64,000 bases of DNA from Companilactobacillus musae (GCF_003967595.1 NZ_BIFW01000001.1:643205-707204); one strand, 5' to 3'. Shown: positions 18,453-27,252, counted from the stretch's first letter. Program-made: numbers and translations. The notes: generated by a model from the letters alone, not told the origin.

Positions 18453-19490
18453 TTAAACCTTAGGGATGAACAAGTTACCTAGAGTTGCTGCCATAATGGC
18501 TTTAATGGAGTGCATTCTGTTTTCAGCTTCTTCAAATTGACGTGCATATTTGCTTCTGAAGACTTCGTCTGTAACTTCCATTTCACTAAGACCATATTTG
18601 TCTTTAATGTCTTGTCCATATTTTGTATTTGTATCATGGAATGCAGGTAGACAGTGCATGAAGATAATTTGGTCGTCAGGTTGACCGGCTTTCTTAATCA
18701 TGTCCATATTTACTTGATATGGTTTAAGAAGTTTAATTCTTTCTTCCCATTGACTTTCTTCACCCATTGATACCCATACATCTGTATAGATAACATTTGT
18801 TCCTTTAACACCTTCATCGATGTTATCAGTAATCAAGAACTTGCTGCCTGATTCTTCAGCATACTTCTTAGCTGTATCAACAACACTTTGATCTGGGAAC
18901 AATTCTTTAGGAGCAACGATATGGATATTTACACCCAACATTGAACCTGTTACTAAGAAACTATTAGCCATATTGTTACGACCATCACCAACGAATGTCA
19001 AAGTCTTACCTTTGATGTCGCCGAATGTTTCTTTCATTGTCATGAAGTCAGCCAACATTTGTGTTGGATGCCATTCATCTGTCAAACCATTCCAAACTGG
19101 AACGCCTGAGAACTTAGCAAGATCTTCAACAACTTTTTGTGAAAATCCACGGAATTCAATACCATCAAACATGCTACCAAGAACACGTCCGGTATCTTCA
19201 ACACTTTCCTTTTTACCAAGTTGAATATCATTTGAACCTAAGAATTCTGGATGAGCACCTAAATCAATAGCAGCTGTTGTAAAAGCTGAACGTGTTCTTG
19301 TTGAATTCTTTTCAAATAGTAAAGCAATATTCTTACCTTCTAGGTAATGATGTGGAATGCCCTTTTTCTTTAGAGCCTTCAAATGAATTGCGAAATCAAT
19401 TAAATATTCTAATTCTGCTGGTGTGTAGTCCTTTTCTGCTAAAAGACTTCTACCTTGAAATACTGATTCTTCTTTACCTTTATAATCCAA
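18453..19490 (-). CDS. arcB: Ornithine carbamoyltransferase, catabolic
   Basis: ArcB splits citrulline with phosphate into ornithine and carbamoyl phosphate. The 345-residue product has the carbamoyl-phosphate motif S63-T-R-T-R67, the FxGDGRNN segment and the HCLP motif near the C-terminus. The start is a TTG at 19490, with GGAGGG 8 bases upstream; the N-terminus is slightly longer than usual before SVFQGRSLL. Its operon position argues for the catabolic rather than the biosynthetic enzyme. Confidence 0.95.
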   Translation of the reverse strand: MDYKGKEESVFQGRSLLAEKDYTPAELEYLIDFAIHLKALKKKGIPHHYLEGKNIALLFEKNSTRTRSAFTTAAIDLGAHPEFLGSNDIQLGKKESVEDTGRVLGSMFDGIEFRGFSQKVVEDLAKFSGVPVWNGLTDEWHPTQMLADFMTMKETFGDIKGKTLTFVGDGRNNMANSFLVTGSMLGVNIHIVAPKELFPDQSVVDTAKKYAEESGSKFLITDNIDEGVKGTNVIYTDVWVSMGEESQWEERIKLLKPYQVNMDMIKKAGQPDDQIIFMHCLPAFHDTNTKYGQDIKDKYGLSEMEVTDEVFRSKYARQFEEAENRMHSIKAIMAATLGNLFIPKV

Positions 19491-19552
19491 AGTGATCCCT
19501 CCATAATGATGAGTTAGACTTAGTCTAGCACAAATCTCTAATTAAATTAAAA

Positions 19553-20782
19553 TTATTTTAAGTCTTCACGTACTAATGGCATACTCATGCAACGAGGGCC
19601 CCCACGACCACGAGATAATTCACTTGAAATTGTCTCCAATACTTTCAAACCATGTTGTCTTAACATTTCATTTGAAACGTAGTTACGATCATAAGTAACA
19701 ACAACACCAGGTGCGATTGCAAGTGTATTTGATCCATCATTCCATTGTTCTCTAGGAGCAACGATAGGATCGCCATTTCCTGTTGGGATCAAGTCAAGAT
19801 CATCTAAACCAAGTTCTTTCTTAAGAACAGCCTTCAAATCTTGATTGTGTTCATAAGTTAAATCACCATCTTTAGTTGGGTGGATTGTCCATGTATCGAT
19901 CTTGCCACCTTCACCAAGAATTCCTGGATGAACTGTAAATTGATCATAGTTGATCATTGTAAATACAGTATCCAAATGCATCATAGCGTGATTATGTGGA
20001 ATCTTGATAGCAATAACTGTATCGTAATGGCTGTCACTGAATAGGCTTCTAGCGATATCTTGAATAGCTGTAGCTGATGTTCTTTGAGAAACACCAATTG
20101 CTAGCACGTGATCGCTAAGTACTAATTCATCTCCACCTTCAATACGATGTGTATGGTTTCTATCACGCCATACATGCAAACCTTTGTTAGCAAAACGTGG
20201 ATGATATTTAATAATTGCTTCCATAAACATTGATTCACGTTGTCTTGCAGCGAAAGTCATATGGTTAATACTTAAACCATCACCGATTGAAGCTGCAGGG
20301 TCTCGTGTGAAGTATAGGTTTGGCATTGGGTCCATAAAGAATGGATAATCTTCATCTTCAGCTGCACTGACAAGATCCGTCGGGTGGAAGTCAATGTCGT
20401 TCTTACGAACTCCGATCATCAATTGGTTAACCATTGCGTGTGTATCAAGACTCATCAAATATTCTTTCAATGCGTCATGATCTGCACCAACGGCATAGTC
20501 TGATTCGCGAAGCATCTTTTCTACAAATGCTTCTTTAACATTTCCAGCATCGATAGCTTCAGCTGCTAAATCTTCAAGATAAAGAACTTCTGTTCCGTTA
20601 TCTCTCAAGATTTGAGCAAAATGGTCATGTTCCTTTTGGGCAATTGGCAAATATGGGATGTCATCGAACAATAGTCGGGGCATTGTATCGGGTGTAATGT
20701 TTTCAACTTCCTGTCCGGGACGTTTCAACATTACTACATCTAATTTTCCAATTTCTGAAGTAACATGGATTGGCATAGTCAT
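19553..20782 (-). CDS. arcA: Arginine deiminase
   Basis: ArcA hydrolyses arginine to citrulline and ammonia, the first step of the pathway, also giving acid tolerance. The 409-residue enzyme shows the conserved [19 protein letters not shown] and the catalytic C398 in [10 protein letters not shown] at the C-terminus. The ATG at 20782 has AAGGAG 8 bases upstream. It is the first gene of the operon and follows a promoter overlapped by a cre site, suggesting repression by CcpA on preferred sugars. Confidence 0.96.
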   Translation of the reverse strand: MTMPIHVTSEIGKLDVVMLKRPGQEVENITPDTMPRLLFDDIPYLPIAQKEHDHFAQILRDNGTEVLYLEDLAAEAIDAGNVKEAFVEKMLRESDYAVGADHDALKEYLMSLDTHAMVNQLMIGVRKNDIDFHPTDLVSAAEDEDYPFFMDPMPNLYFTRDPAASIGDGLSINHMTFAARQRESMFMEAIIKYHPRFANKGLHVWRDRNHTHRIEGGDELVLSDHVLAIGVSQRTSATAIQDIARSLFSDSHYDTVIAIKIPHNHAMMHLDTVFTMINYDQFTVHPGILGEGGKIDTWTIHPTKDGDLTYEHNQDLKAVLKKELGLDDLDLIPTGNGDPIVAPREQWNDGSNTLAIAPGVVVTYDRNYVSNEMLRQHGLKVLETISSELSRGRGGPRCMSMPLVREDLK

Positions 20783-20821
20783 AAAAATCACTCCTTAATT
20801 TGAATTCCGTTACCAACACCC

Positions 20822-20850
20822 ACTATATCGAACAGATATTAGTTTTGCAA
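20822..20850 (-). promoter_or_regulatory. Predicted arcA promoter
   Basis: TTGCAA (20850-20845), 17-bp spacer, TATAGT (20827-20822) on the - strand, 40 bases from the arcA start. The -35 hexamer lies within the proximal cre site. Confidence 0.65.
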
Positions 20851-20859
20851 GCGATTTCA
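20846..20859. promoter_or_regulatory. cre site (CcpA operator), proximal
   Basis: TGCAAGCGATTTCA fits the catabolite-responsive element consensus TGWAANCGNTNWCA at all but one degenerate position. It overlaps the arcA -35 box, so CcpA binding should block the promoter. Confidence 0.75.
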
Positions 20860-20922
20860 AAAAGGATTTTCATTATGAAATATTTTTTAATTTTTTTAGT
20901 AAACCTAATCCGCGTTATATCT

Positions 20923-20936
20923 AGCAAGCGGTTACA
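20923..20936. promoter_or_regulatory. cre-like site, distal
   Basis: AGCAAGCGGTTACA keeps the AAGCG...CA core and differs from the consensus at the first base. It lies 77 bp upstream of the proximal site. Confidence 0.6.
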
Positions 20937-20996
20937 CTAATTAGAATTTTTTTAATCAAAAATTATTTCTCCAAATTACCAAATAGCTGATTATAA

Positions 20997-21035
20997 TTTT
21001 ATAAATATTTTCTGAAATTATTTTTATTTATAAAA
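20997..21035. promoter_or_regulatory. AT-rich inverted repeat upstream of arcA
   Basis: TTTTATAAAT (20997-21006) and ATTTATAAAA (21026-21035) are perfect inverted copies 19 bases apart. The AT-rich half-sites resemble what ArgR/AhrC-type arginine repressors bind, but this is only a resemblance. The rest of 20860-21060 is AT-rich with no coding frame. Confidence 0.3.
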
Positions 21036-21065
21036 TCTTGCTCATTTTAGATATCATATATCCAT

Positions 21066-21103
21066 TAAAAAAAGACTACTCAATTTAAAACGGTGAGTAA
21101 TCT
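21066..21103 (-). terminator. Second terminator-like hairpin
   Basis: AGACTACTCA and TGAGTAATCT (one G-U pair) form a - strand hairpin followed by seven or eight T residues. It stands 60 bases beyond the terminator of the lipoprotein gene and would insulate arcA from it. Confidence 0.6.
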
Positions 21104-21161
21104 ATACCTTTAATTCAATAAATAAAAATTATATTCTTTGAAATATGATTATGAAACAAAC

Positions 21162-21208
21162 AAAAAAGGTTTTGGATAAAGATAATAATCTTTATCCAAA
21201 ACCTTTTA
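21162..21208 (-). terminator. Terminator of the lipoprotein gene
   Basis: An 18-bp perfect stem with an 8-base loop (arms 21164-21181 and 21190-21207), followed on the - strand by TTTTTTG. It starts 2 bases beyond the lipoprotein stop. Confidence 0.9.
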
Positions 21209-21209
21209 A

Positions 21210-21686
21210 TTATTTAGCATTCTTTTGAGCTGTTTTAACGGCTTGCTTGTGAGTTCCGTTATATAGTTTCCATTGCTTACCATCAGAAGTTTTGATTGTT
21301 GTTTTGCCAACCTTAGTGAAATTCCAGTCAAAATCAGGTTCTTTGATAACTCTAAAACCATCAATCTTGAATTTCTTAGCGTTCTTCTTGTTAAGAACAA
21401 TCTTGGCCTTCTTAAAGTCAGTAATAACTTTCTTTGAGCCATCTTTGTTTACACGAACGAATTGAACAGTCTTGTTGTCTTTACCAGTAAAGAATGTGAT
21501 GTATTCATTCTTGTTATCTTTACTTACACCAACATAATCTTGATTTTTAATCTCACTCTTAGTGATCTTCTTTGCAGAATGTTGCTCTGCCTGTTGTGTG
21601 CTTTGGTTTGAACAACCAGTTGTTACGGCGGCAAAACCACCCATTAATGAAACAGCGGCTAATATTGTAACCAATGTTTTTTTCAT
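21210..21686 (-). CDS. Small secreted lipoprotein of unknown function
   Basis: The 158-residue product has a signal peptide with a lipobox-like AVTTGC (cysteine at about 25) and then a lysine-rich, polar domain containing ITFFTGKDNKTVQFVRVNKD. I do not recognise the family. The start at 21686 has AAGGAGAAG just upstream. The predicted mature protein is strongly basic (many K), suggesting contact with anionic wall polymers, but this is inference. It is monocistronic. Confidence 0.75.
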   Translation of the reverse strand: MKKTLVTILAAVSLMGGFAAVTTGCSNQSTQQAEQHSAKKITKSEIKNQDYVGVSKDNKNEYITFFTGKDNKTVQFVRVNKDGSKKVITDFKKAKIVLNKKNAKKFKIDGFRVIKEPDFDWNFTKVGKTTIKTSDGKQWKLYNGTHKQAVKTAQKNAK

Positions 21687-21851
21687 TATAATCTTCTCCT
21701 TGATGCAATTTATTGATAAAAATTCATCGTCACCTTTGATTTTATGGTAATGAAAACTAAAAATCAATTTATATTGTAAATTCATAGAACTTTTTTAAAT
21801 AAACTTTATCTTTTTGAAATAAGTTATTGTATAATAAAAGAGTTGTGAAGT

Positions 21852-21922
21852 GCGAACTTAGTTTAATGGTAAAATACCAGCTTCCCAAGCTAGTGTCGCG
21901 AGTTCGATTCTCGTAGTTCGCT
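21852..21922 (+). tRNA. tRNA-Gly (anticodon CCC)
   Basis: 71 nt, acceptor GCGAACT/AGTTCGC perfect, T-arm GCGAG-TTCGATT-CTCGT, anticodon loop TTCCCAA giving CCC. The anticodon stem has a C28-A42 mismatch. CCA is not encoded. A perfect TATAAT lies at 21830-21835, 16 bases upstream. It stands alone, not in a tRNA cluster. Confidence 0.9.
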
Positions 21923-21930
21923 TATATATT

Positions 21931-21960
21931 CGTCGTTAGTCTTTTGGCTAACGGTTTTTT
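21931..21960 (+). terminator. Terminator of tRNA-Gly
   Basis: CGTTAG / CTAACG arms with an 8-base loop are followed by a run of eight T residues. It abuts the 3' end of the convergent TetR-type gene. Confidence 0.85.
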
Positions 21961-22491
21961 TTATTTCTCCGTAAAACTTTCCAAACCATTTTTGAACAAA
22001 TTTTCAAAGAAAATACTCAATTTTGCAGTACTGATATTGGGATTGTTCAACCAATATTTAACTAATCCCTTTAGAGCCGATGACAAATATTGAATGAATA
22101 ATTCTTTTTGTCTAATATCCAAACCACTAAGTCCTTCCTTGATCTGTTGCAATCCCTTAGCGGTTAGTAGAGAAATAAAATTATCTTTAAAACGTAAATC
22201 ACTATTTTCATTCAATAAAATACCAATATCACCCCTTTGCTTATTAATACCTTCAAATAACCCTTTCGGCCCATTACCACTTACTAAAGAAATCGGAATT
22301 GGATTTAAATCCTTCAAAATTCGATCTTCTACTGTTTGTAAAATATCGTGCTTATTGACATATCGTCCATACACTGTCGTTTGATCGACTGAGCTTTTGT
22401 CAGCAATTGCCATTATTGAAATTTCCGATAATGGCATCTCTTTCATCAAATCTAACAACGCTCTTTGAATCTTTTCATCAATTATATCCAT
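21961..22491 (-). CDS. TetR-family transcriptional regulator
   Basis: A 176-residue regulator: N-terminal helix-turn-helix (about 5-50, with MPLSEISIMAIADKSSVDQTTVYGRYVNKHDIL) and a helical C-terminal ligand/dimer domain. The recognition helix carries TTVYGRYVNK in place of the usual TxYxHFxxK. The target genes are not visible: neighbours are a tRNA and a 40-residue protein. Such regulators often control themselves. GGAGA lies before the ATG at 22491. Confidence 0.85.
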   Translation of the reverse strand: MDIIDEKIQRALLDLMKEMPLSEISIMAIADKSSVDQTTVYGRYVNKHDILQTVEDRILKDLNPIPISLVSGNGPKGLFEGINKQRGDIGILLNENSDLRFKDNFISLLTAKGLQQIKEGLSGLDIRQKELFIQYLSSALKGLVKYWLNNPNISTAKLSIFFENLFKNGLESFTEK

Positions 22492-22605
22492 AAATTCTCC
22501 TACACTAATTGATTCAAATAATTACTTTATTTTCTACTAGTTGATCAGACTATTCAATTGGGTTTTTAAATTAAAAAAAATAGTAAATCAATATCAATTT
22601 ACACA

Positions 22606-22650
22606 AAAAAAATAATAGCCAACCATGTGTATATCATCATGGTTGGCTAT
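22606..22650 (-). terminator. Terminator of the 40-residue protein gene
   Basis: A 13-bp perfect stem (ATAGCCAACCATG / CATGGTTGGCTAT, arms 22615-22627 and 22638-22650), followed on the - strand by a T-rich run. Confidence 0.85.
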
Positions 22651-22688
22651 ATTTGAAGTATTTCATTATCTAATTGCTGCATAAATTT

Positions 22689-22811
22689 TTAAACGGTTTG
22701 AAGCTTTTTTACGGCTTCTTCAATTGTTTTACCATCTGCAAAAACATGAGTGTTTTTATCTTCAACAGTAAACAACTGAGATTTGATATTTAGTTCTACA
22801 CGATATTTCAT
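22689..22811 (-). CDS. 40-residue protein of unknown function
   Basis: The frame begins MKYRVELNIKSQLF and ends EEAVKKLQTV. GGGGAGG lies 9 bases before the ATG, and a strong terminator follows the stop by 40 bases, so this is very probably a real gene. The predicted fold is two beta strands (YRVELNIKSQLFTVED, THVFADG) and a short amphipathic helix; no membrane segment. I do not recognise it. It sits between the TetR-type gene and the 51-residue protein. Confidence 0.6.
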   Translation of the reverse strand: MKYRVELNIKSQLFTVEDKNTHVFADGKTIEEAVKKLQTV

Positions 22812-22995
22812 TTGTTTACCTCCCCATTAATTATTTCTTTATATCTGCTCAACGGATAATAAATGAAATTATATTCTTTATTTATTAAAATGCAAGCCCT
22901 TTCTTTTTAATGTTTTCATTCTTTAAAATTTTTTTGGTGGCATAAATAATCAGTTCTGGATATAATGGAGTCAGATAATAAGGAGAAGATGCAAA

Positions 22996-23151
22996 ATGAA
23001 GAATATATCCAAAAAAGAATATCCGTCGTGGTACCCTCATAGAAGAGGGCATAACACAGTAGAATTTAATAAGCCAGATAAATGGTACGAATGGTCGGCC
23101 ATTCTGGATGTTATCTTTTTTGCGATTTTTTTACTTATCATAAATCATTAA
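22996..23151 (+). CDS. 51-residue single-pass membrane protein
   Basis: The product begins MKNISKKEYPSWYPHRR, is rich in Trp and Tyr in its polar half, and ends in one hydrophobic helix (about 35-49, ILDVIFFAIFLLIIN). AAGGAG lies 9 bases before the ATG, TATAAT is at 22961-22966, and a terminator directly follows, so it forms a complete small transcription unit. The family is unknown to me. Topology would place the N-terminal half on the cytoplasmic side, given its positive charges. Confidence 0.65.
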   Translation: MKNISKKEYPSWYPHRRGHNTVEFNKPDKWYEWSAILDVIFFAIFLLIINH

Positions 23152-23155
23152 ATGA

Positions 23156-23189
23156 AAAGCCATGTTTGAACTTTCAAACACGGCTTTTT
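23156..23189 (+). terminator. Terminator of the 51-residue protein gene
   Basis: A 14-bp stem with one wobble pair (AAAGCCATGTTTGA / TCAAACACGGCTTT), 4-base loop, followed by TTTTT. Confidence 0.85.
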
Positions 23190-23239
23190 CTATCATCAGC
23201 GCGTAACTTTGCTATAATCAAAGTTAAGGAGGCGGTATC

Positions 23240-23521
23240 ATGGCTTTAAATATTAATTTAGTTAATGGCAGAAGTATTCATATAACTGAAGATACTTACC
23301 TTATTGCTTGGAAGTATCAATCATCACTAATGGCCAGTAATACAGACCACTATTATCTAGACTGTATCTTTAAGGGTGGCTTTGAGGATGGCAAAGTTAC
23401 TGAAGAAGATGAAGAAAATAAACTCGAAGGTTTGATCAGTGCTGCTGATTGGATCACTATTGGTAAAGATAATAATAATTCCTTAAAAACATCCGCTGTT
23501 TTAAGTATTACTAGAGATTAG
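23240..23521 (+). CDS. 93-residue protein of unknown function
   Basis: A soluble, acidic product. It begins MALNINLVNGRSIHITEDTYLIAWKY; the beta-rich first half is followed by an acidic stretch (EDEENKLEG) and ISAADWITIG. No signal peptide or membrane helix. AAGGAGG is placed well before the ATG, and a terminator follows. I do not recognise a characterised family; it looks like a conserved hypothetical protein of lactobacilli. A role cannot be given. Confidence 0.7.
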   Translation: MALNINLVNGRSIHITEDTYLIAWKYQSSLMASNTDHYYLDCIFKGGFEDGKVTEEDEENKLEGLISAADWITIGKDNNNSLKTSAVLSITRD

Positions 23522-23528
23522 AAACTAA

Positions 23529-23560
23529 AAAGACCTCAGTCCATAGACTGGGGTCTTTTC
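23529..23560 (+). terminator. Terminator of the 93-residue protein gene
   Basis: AAAGACCTCAGTC / GACTGGGGTCTTT stem (one wobble) followed by TTTT. Confidence 0.85.
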
Positions 23561-23657
23561 TGCTCTCTGGGGGGAAAGCAGTAATCAGAATTTTGATTAC
23601 GCCAAATATTAACATTCTAAAAAAGAAAATTCCAGAGAATTGCTTATATACAAAAAA

Positions 23658-24095
23658 TTAGTTATTCATTGATTGGCTGGCTTTTGAAGCTGCTTCCAAT
23701 GTATCACAAAAATCCTCTAATCCTTCTTCTGATCCGTTAGCGCAAGCTGCCTCAAAATACTTAACCTTATGGTCTAACTTTTCCAAATATCTCTGTGATT
23801 GCTCAATTTGTTTCATAACTTCATCACGTTGTTTCTTAAACATCGCTAAACGTTCTTCTAAAGTACAATTACCTTCCATTGACATATTAACAAACTGTCT
23901 AATTTCTTTTAATGACATCCCTGTTTCTTTCAAACATGATATCAAATCAACAAAATCCATATCATCATCAGTAAATTCACGACGACCACCGTTCCCACGA
24001 TGTACAAAAGGCATTAAGCCCTCCTTATCGTAATAACGTAGTGTATAACTGGAAAGACCGGTCTTTTCTGCCACTTGTCCAATTGAATAAGCCAT
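23658..24095 (-). CDS. MerR-family transcriptional regulator
   Basis: 145 residues: N-terminal winged helix (MAYSIGQVAEKTGLSSYTLRYYDKEGL), HTH plus wing up to about residue 70, then a coiled-coil dimerisation helix and a short tail holding one Cys (AACANG). The tail is short, so it may sense a small molecule or redox state, as in AdhR-type regulators. It is not GlnR despite lying next to glnA: the N-terminus and effector region differ. Target genes are unknown. Confidence 0.85.
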   Translation of the reverse strand: MAYSIGQVAEKTGLSSYTLRYYDKEGLMPFVHRGNGGRREFTDDDMDFVDLISCLKETGMSLKEIRQFVNMSMEGNCTLEERLAMFKKQRDEVMKQIEQSQRYLEKLDHKVKYFEAACANGSEEGLEDFCDTLEAASKASQSMNN

Positions 24096-24205
24096 ATCGG
24101 CATTCCTCTTCTCTTTAAAAATATTACTTTAAGTATAACCGTTAATTTAACATTTTATACTATTTAAAATAAACAAAAACACTTTAAAAAATAATTTCTT
24201 TTGCA

Positions 24206-24256
24206 CAAAAATCCTCCTGTAGCAACCATCAAAGATGATCATTACAGGAGGATTTC
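24206..24256 (-). terminator. Terminator of glnA
   Basis: A 13-bp perfect stem (AAATCCTCCTGTA / TACAGGAGGATTT) with a 21-base loop, followed on the - strand by TTTTT. Confidence 0.85.
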
Positions 24257-24289
24257 TTAGTATTCGGGAATTGAATTCATTTTTTGTAA

Positions 24290-25618
24290 TTAATATTGAG
24301 ACATGTAAGTATCTCTTTCCCATTGTGAAACTGTTTGTTGGTATCTAGCCCATTCAGCATTCTTAGCAGCGAAGAAACTATTTGTTAAGCCTGTACCAAG
24401 GGATTGTTGAACATATTCATCTTTACGTAGTGCTTTCAAGGAGTTGTGTAAAGTTGAAGGTAAGTCAATAATACCCTCTTCACGACGTTTTTCTTCGGAC
24501 ATTTCATAAATGTTGTCCTTAACTTCTGGCATAAGATCATAATCGCTCTTAATACCATCCAAACCAGCATCAAGGATACATGCGATAGCTAGGTATGGAT
24601 TAGTTGTTGGATCGACACTTCTCATTTCAATACGTTTTGACTTACCTTTTGCAGCAGGTACACGTACTAATGGTGAACGGTTCTTACTTGACCAAGCAAT
24701 ATAAGTTGGAGCTTCATAGCCTGGTACTAAACGTTTATATGAGTTAACAGTTGGATTATTAACAGCAGTTAATGCACGAGCATGCTTCAAAATACCACTC
24801 AAAAACTTTTTGGCTGTATCTGACAACATATCATTTTCATCGTCAAAGATATTATCATCACCATTAAATAATGACATATTGATATGCATTCCTGAACCAT
24901 TGATTCCTTGAACAGGTTTTGGCATAAAGGTAGCATACAAACCATGTTCCTTAGCAATTGTTTTAACTACCAATTTGAAGGTTTCAATACTATCTGCTGC
25001 AGATAAAGCATCTTCATATTTAAAGTCAATTTCTTGTTGACCTGGTGCAACTTCGTGGTGACTTGCTTCAACTTCAAAGCCCATCTTTTCAAGGCCCAAA
25101 ACAATATCCTTACGAACATTAACACCCAAATCAACTGGTGAAAAGTCAAAATAGCTACCATCATCATTAAGGTGCAAAGTTGGATTGCCATGTTCATCTG
25201 TATTAAACAAGAAGAATTCAGGTTCTGGTCCAATATTGAAATTAGTGTAGCCCATATCATGCATCTTTTTGATAATTCTTTGAAGGTTAACACGAGGGTC
25301 CCCTTCAAATGGTGTGCCATCTGTTTTATAAATATCACAGATCAAACGAGCAACTTTACCATGTTCTTCACCCCATGGGAAGATCAACCATGTTGATAGA
25401 TCAGGATGCAAGAGCATGTCACTTTCTTCAATACGTGTAAATCCATCAATTGATGAACCATCGAAAGTAATCTTATTTGCTAAAACCTTGTCTAATTGTG
25501 AGACAGGAACTTCAACGTTTTTGATGATTCCGTTAATATCTGTAAACATTAAACAGATGAATTCAACGTTTTCATCTTTAACCATTTTTGTAATATCTTC
25601 TGCAGTATAATGTTGCAC
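24290..25618 (-). CDS. glnA: Glutamine synthetase, type I
   Basis: GlnA makes glutamine from glutamate, ammonia and ATP; it is a dodecamer. The 442-residue product has the beta-grasp N-domain and the catalytic domain with the conserved [17 protein letters not shown] and [16 protein letters not shown] segments. R62, the residue linked to glutamine feedback inhibition in Gram-positive GSI-alpha enzymes, is present ([16 protein letters not shown]). The start is GTG at 25618 with AGGAG 9 bases upstream. glnR is not adjacent, unlike in most Firmicutes. Confidence 0.95.
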   Translation of the reverse strand: MQHYTAEDITKMVKDENVEFICLMFTDINGIIKNVEVPVSQLDKVLANKITFDGSSIDGFTRIEESDMLLHPDLSTWLIFPWGEEHGKVARLICDIYKTDGTPFEGDPRVNLQRIIKKMHDMGYTNFNIGPEPEFFLFNTDEHGNPTLHLNDDGSYFDFSPVDLGVNVRKDIVLGLEKMGFEVEASHHEVAPGQQEIDFKYEDALSAADSIETFKLVVKTIAKEHGLYATFMPKPVQGINGSGMHINMSLFNGDDNIFDDENDMLSDTAKKFLSGILKHARALTAVNNPTVNSYKRLVPGYEAPTYIAWSSKNRSPLVRVPAAKGKSKRIEMRSVDPTTNPYLAIACILDAGLDGIKSDYDLMPEVKDNIYEMSEEKRREEGIIDLPSTLHNSLKALRKDEYVQQSLGTGLTNSFFAAKNAEWARYQQTVSQWERDTYMSQY

Positions 25619-25701
25619 TTTTAACCACTCCTATTGGATATACCGATTTTTTTGAGAACACTAACAAACGTTATTAATATACCGTTCTATTAATAATATG
25701 A

Positions 25702-25718
25702 TGATAATACCAATTACA
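25702..25718 (-). promoter_or_regulatory. Candidate GlnR/TnrA box over the glnA -10
   Basis: TGTAATTGGTATTATCA matches TGTNA-N7-TNACA with one mismatch. It covers the -10 hexamer, the position expected for a repressor. Confidence 0.4.
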
Positions 25719-25732
25719 AATCTTAGTGTCAA
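25704..25732 (-). promoter_or_regulatory. Predicted glnA promoter
   Basis: A consensus TTGACA (25732-25727), 17-bp spacer and TATTAT (25709-25704) on the - strand, 86 bases from the glnA start. Confidence 0.75.
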
Positions 25733-25895
25733 ATATTTTCATTAATATTTTCAATAAATTCCAATATTAAATACTAAAATTATCATATAAGAAAATTCTA
25801 TCACAATAAATTATATTATTAGCAACTTTAATTTGACTTCTTTAACTTTTCCGGTTAAATTATAGATACGAACGAAATTCAATATAAAAATAATA

Positions 25896-25908
25896 ATTGT
25901 TCGTAATT
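25896..25908 (-). promoter_or_regulatory. PurBox-like operator upstream of guaC
   Basis: Read on the - strand, AATTACGAACAAT agrees with the PurR box AWWWCCGAACWWT at 12 of 13 positions. An inverted CGAAC partner lies at 25869-25873. Together they form the facing pair typical of PurR control regions. A promoter TTGACT (25833-25838)-17-TAAATT lies just upstream. Confidence 0.5.
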
Positions 25909-25925
25909 AATGGAGTGAATAATAA

Positions 25926-26903
25926 ATGCAAGTTTTTGATTATGAAGATATCCAACTAATACCGAATAAATGTATCGTCGACAGTCGTTCTGAATGTGAT
26001 ACAAGCATTAAATTCGGACCAAAAACATTTAAAATTCCGGTTGTCCCTGCTAATATGCAAACGATCATCGATGAAAATTTAGCTGAAAAATTGGCAGCTA
26101 ATGATTTCTTCTATGTGATGCATCGTTTTGAGCCAAAGACAAGAATCAATTTCATTAAAGATATGAACCAAAAAGAATTATTTACTTCAATCAGCGTTGG
26201 TATCAAAAAAGAAGAATTTGATTTTATTGATAGCCTCGTTGCCGAAGGCCTAAAACCAGATTATATAACAATCGATGTTGCCCACGGACATAGTGATCGC
26301 GTTATTAACATGATTCATTATATTAAAAAGAACATTCCTTCAACCTTCTTAATCGCTGGTAATGTTGGAACTCCTGAAGCTGTACGTGAACTAGAAAACG
26401 CCGGTGCTGATGCTACAAAGGTTGGTATTGGACCTGGTAAAGTATGTATCACTAAACTAAAAACTGGCTTTGGCACAGGTGGTTGGCAATTGGCTGCAGT
26501 TCGTCTCTGCGCTAAGGCTGCCAGTAAACCAATTATCGCCGATGGTGGAGTCAGAAATGATGGTGACATTGCCAAATCCGTCCGATTTGGAGCTGATATG
26601 GTCATGATTGGTTCTTTACTTGCTGGTCATAAGGAATCCCCTGGTGAAGTTATCGAAAAAGATGGTCAAAAATATAAAGCCTATTTCGGATCTGCTTCCC
26701 AATATCAAAAAGGTGAATACAAAAATGTTGAAGGTAAAAAAATGTTAGTTCCCTATAAGGGCGAGATTATGAATACCTTAAATGAAATGAAACAAGATCT
26801 TCAATCATCAATTTCTTACGCAGGTGGCAAAGATCTTAACTCTCTTCGTAAAGTTGATTATGTTATCGTTAAAAATTCAATCTACAATGGCGATGTTTAC
26901 TAA
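25926..26903 (+). CDS. guaC: GMP reductase
   Basis: GuaC converts GMP to IMP and ammonia with NADPH, allowing guanine nucleotides to be recycled to adenine nucleotides. The 325-residue protein has the IMPDH/GMPR barrel, catalytic C174 in GPGKVCITK, followed by [11 protein letters not shown], which is typical of the Firmicute (type 2) GMP reductases and not of IMP dehydrogenase; the CBS domains of IMPDH are absent. TGGAGTG precedes the ATG. It is monocistronic, with a terminator after it. Confidence 0.93.
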   Translation: MQVFDYEDIQLIPNKCIVDSRSECDTSIKFGPKTFKIPVVPANMQTIIDENLAEKLAANDFFYVMHRFEPKTRINFIKDMNQKELFTSISVGIKKEEFDFIDSLVAEGLKPDYITIDVAHGHSDRVINMIHYIKKNIPSTFLIAGNVGTPEAVRELENAGADATKVGIGPGKVCITKLKTGFGTGGWQLAAVRLCAKAASKPIIADGGVRNDGDIAKSVRFGADMVMIGSLLAGHKESPGEVIEKDGQKYKAYFGSASQYQKGEYKNVEGKKMLVPYKGEIMNTLNEMKQDLQSSISYAGGKDLNSLRKVDYVIVKNSIYNGDVY

Positions 26904-26954
26904 TTAAAAAGCACCTATAAAAAGTATCGAATACTGCTCAATTCTTGAGCAATG

Positions 26955-27006
26955 AAAAATCCCCGTGCAGCAACCTTTAAGAATGGTTGTAACACAGGGA
27001 TTTTTA
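26955..27006 (+). terminator. Terminator of guaC
   Basis: A 13-bp outer stem (AAAAATCCCCGTG / CACAGGGATTTTT) with an inner CAACC/GGTTG stem, followed by TTTTT. Confidence 0.85.
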
Positions 27007-27058
27007 TATGAAATGATTTATATCATGTTTCAGATTCTTATTAAAATTCTTTAAGAAA

Positions 27059-27101
27059 AGAAAAAGAAGTTGACGACTGGGTGTTCGTCAACTTCTTTTT
27101 T
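27059..27101. terminator. Bidirectional terminator between guaC and the GT2 gene
   Basis: A 16-bp perfect stem with an 8-base loop (arms 27061-27076 and 27085-27100), A-run before and T-run after, placed between convergent genes. Between it and the GT2 stop (27102-27252) I see only AT-rich sequence. Confidence 0.85.
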
Positions 27102-27252
27102 ATGAATGGGATAGTTCATGTTCAATTTGATAAGAATCGGTTGTCCATCAAACAACTTTTACATCCATCAAATTTACCACTACTTTAACACATTCCCGAA
27201 AAATTAAACAGTATGAAAACTTTTAAAGTAAAAAAGATTTTTTCTAATAATA

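Noticed and set aside
23658..24095. MerR-family gene as glnR
   Set aside because: The N-terminus and the Cys-containing tail fit AdhR-type MerR proteins; GlnR has a different start and a glutamine-synthetase-contacting tail, and is normally upstream of glnA.
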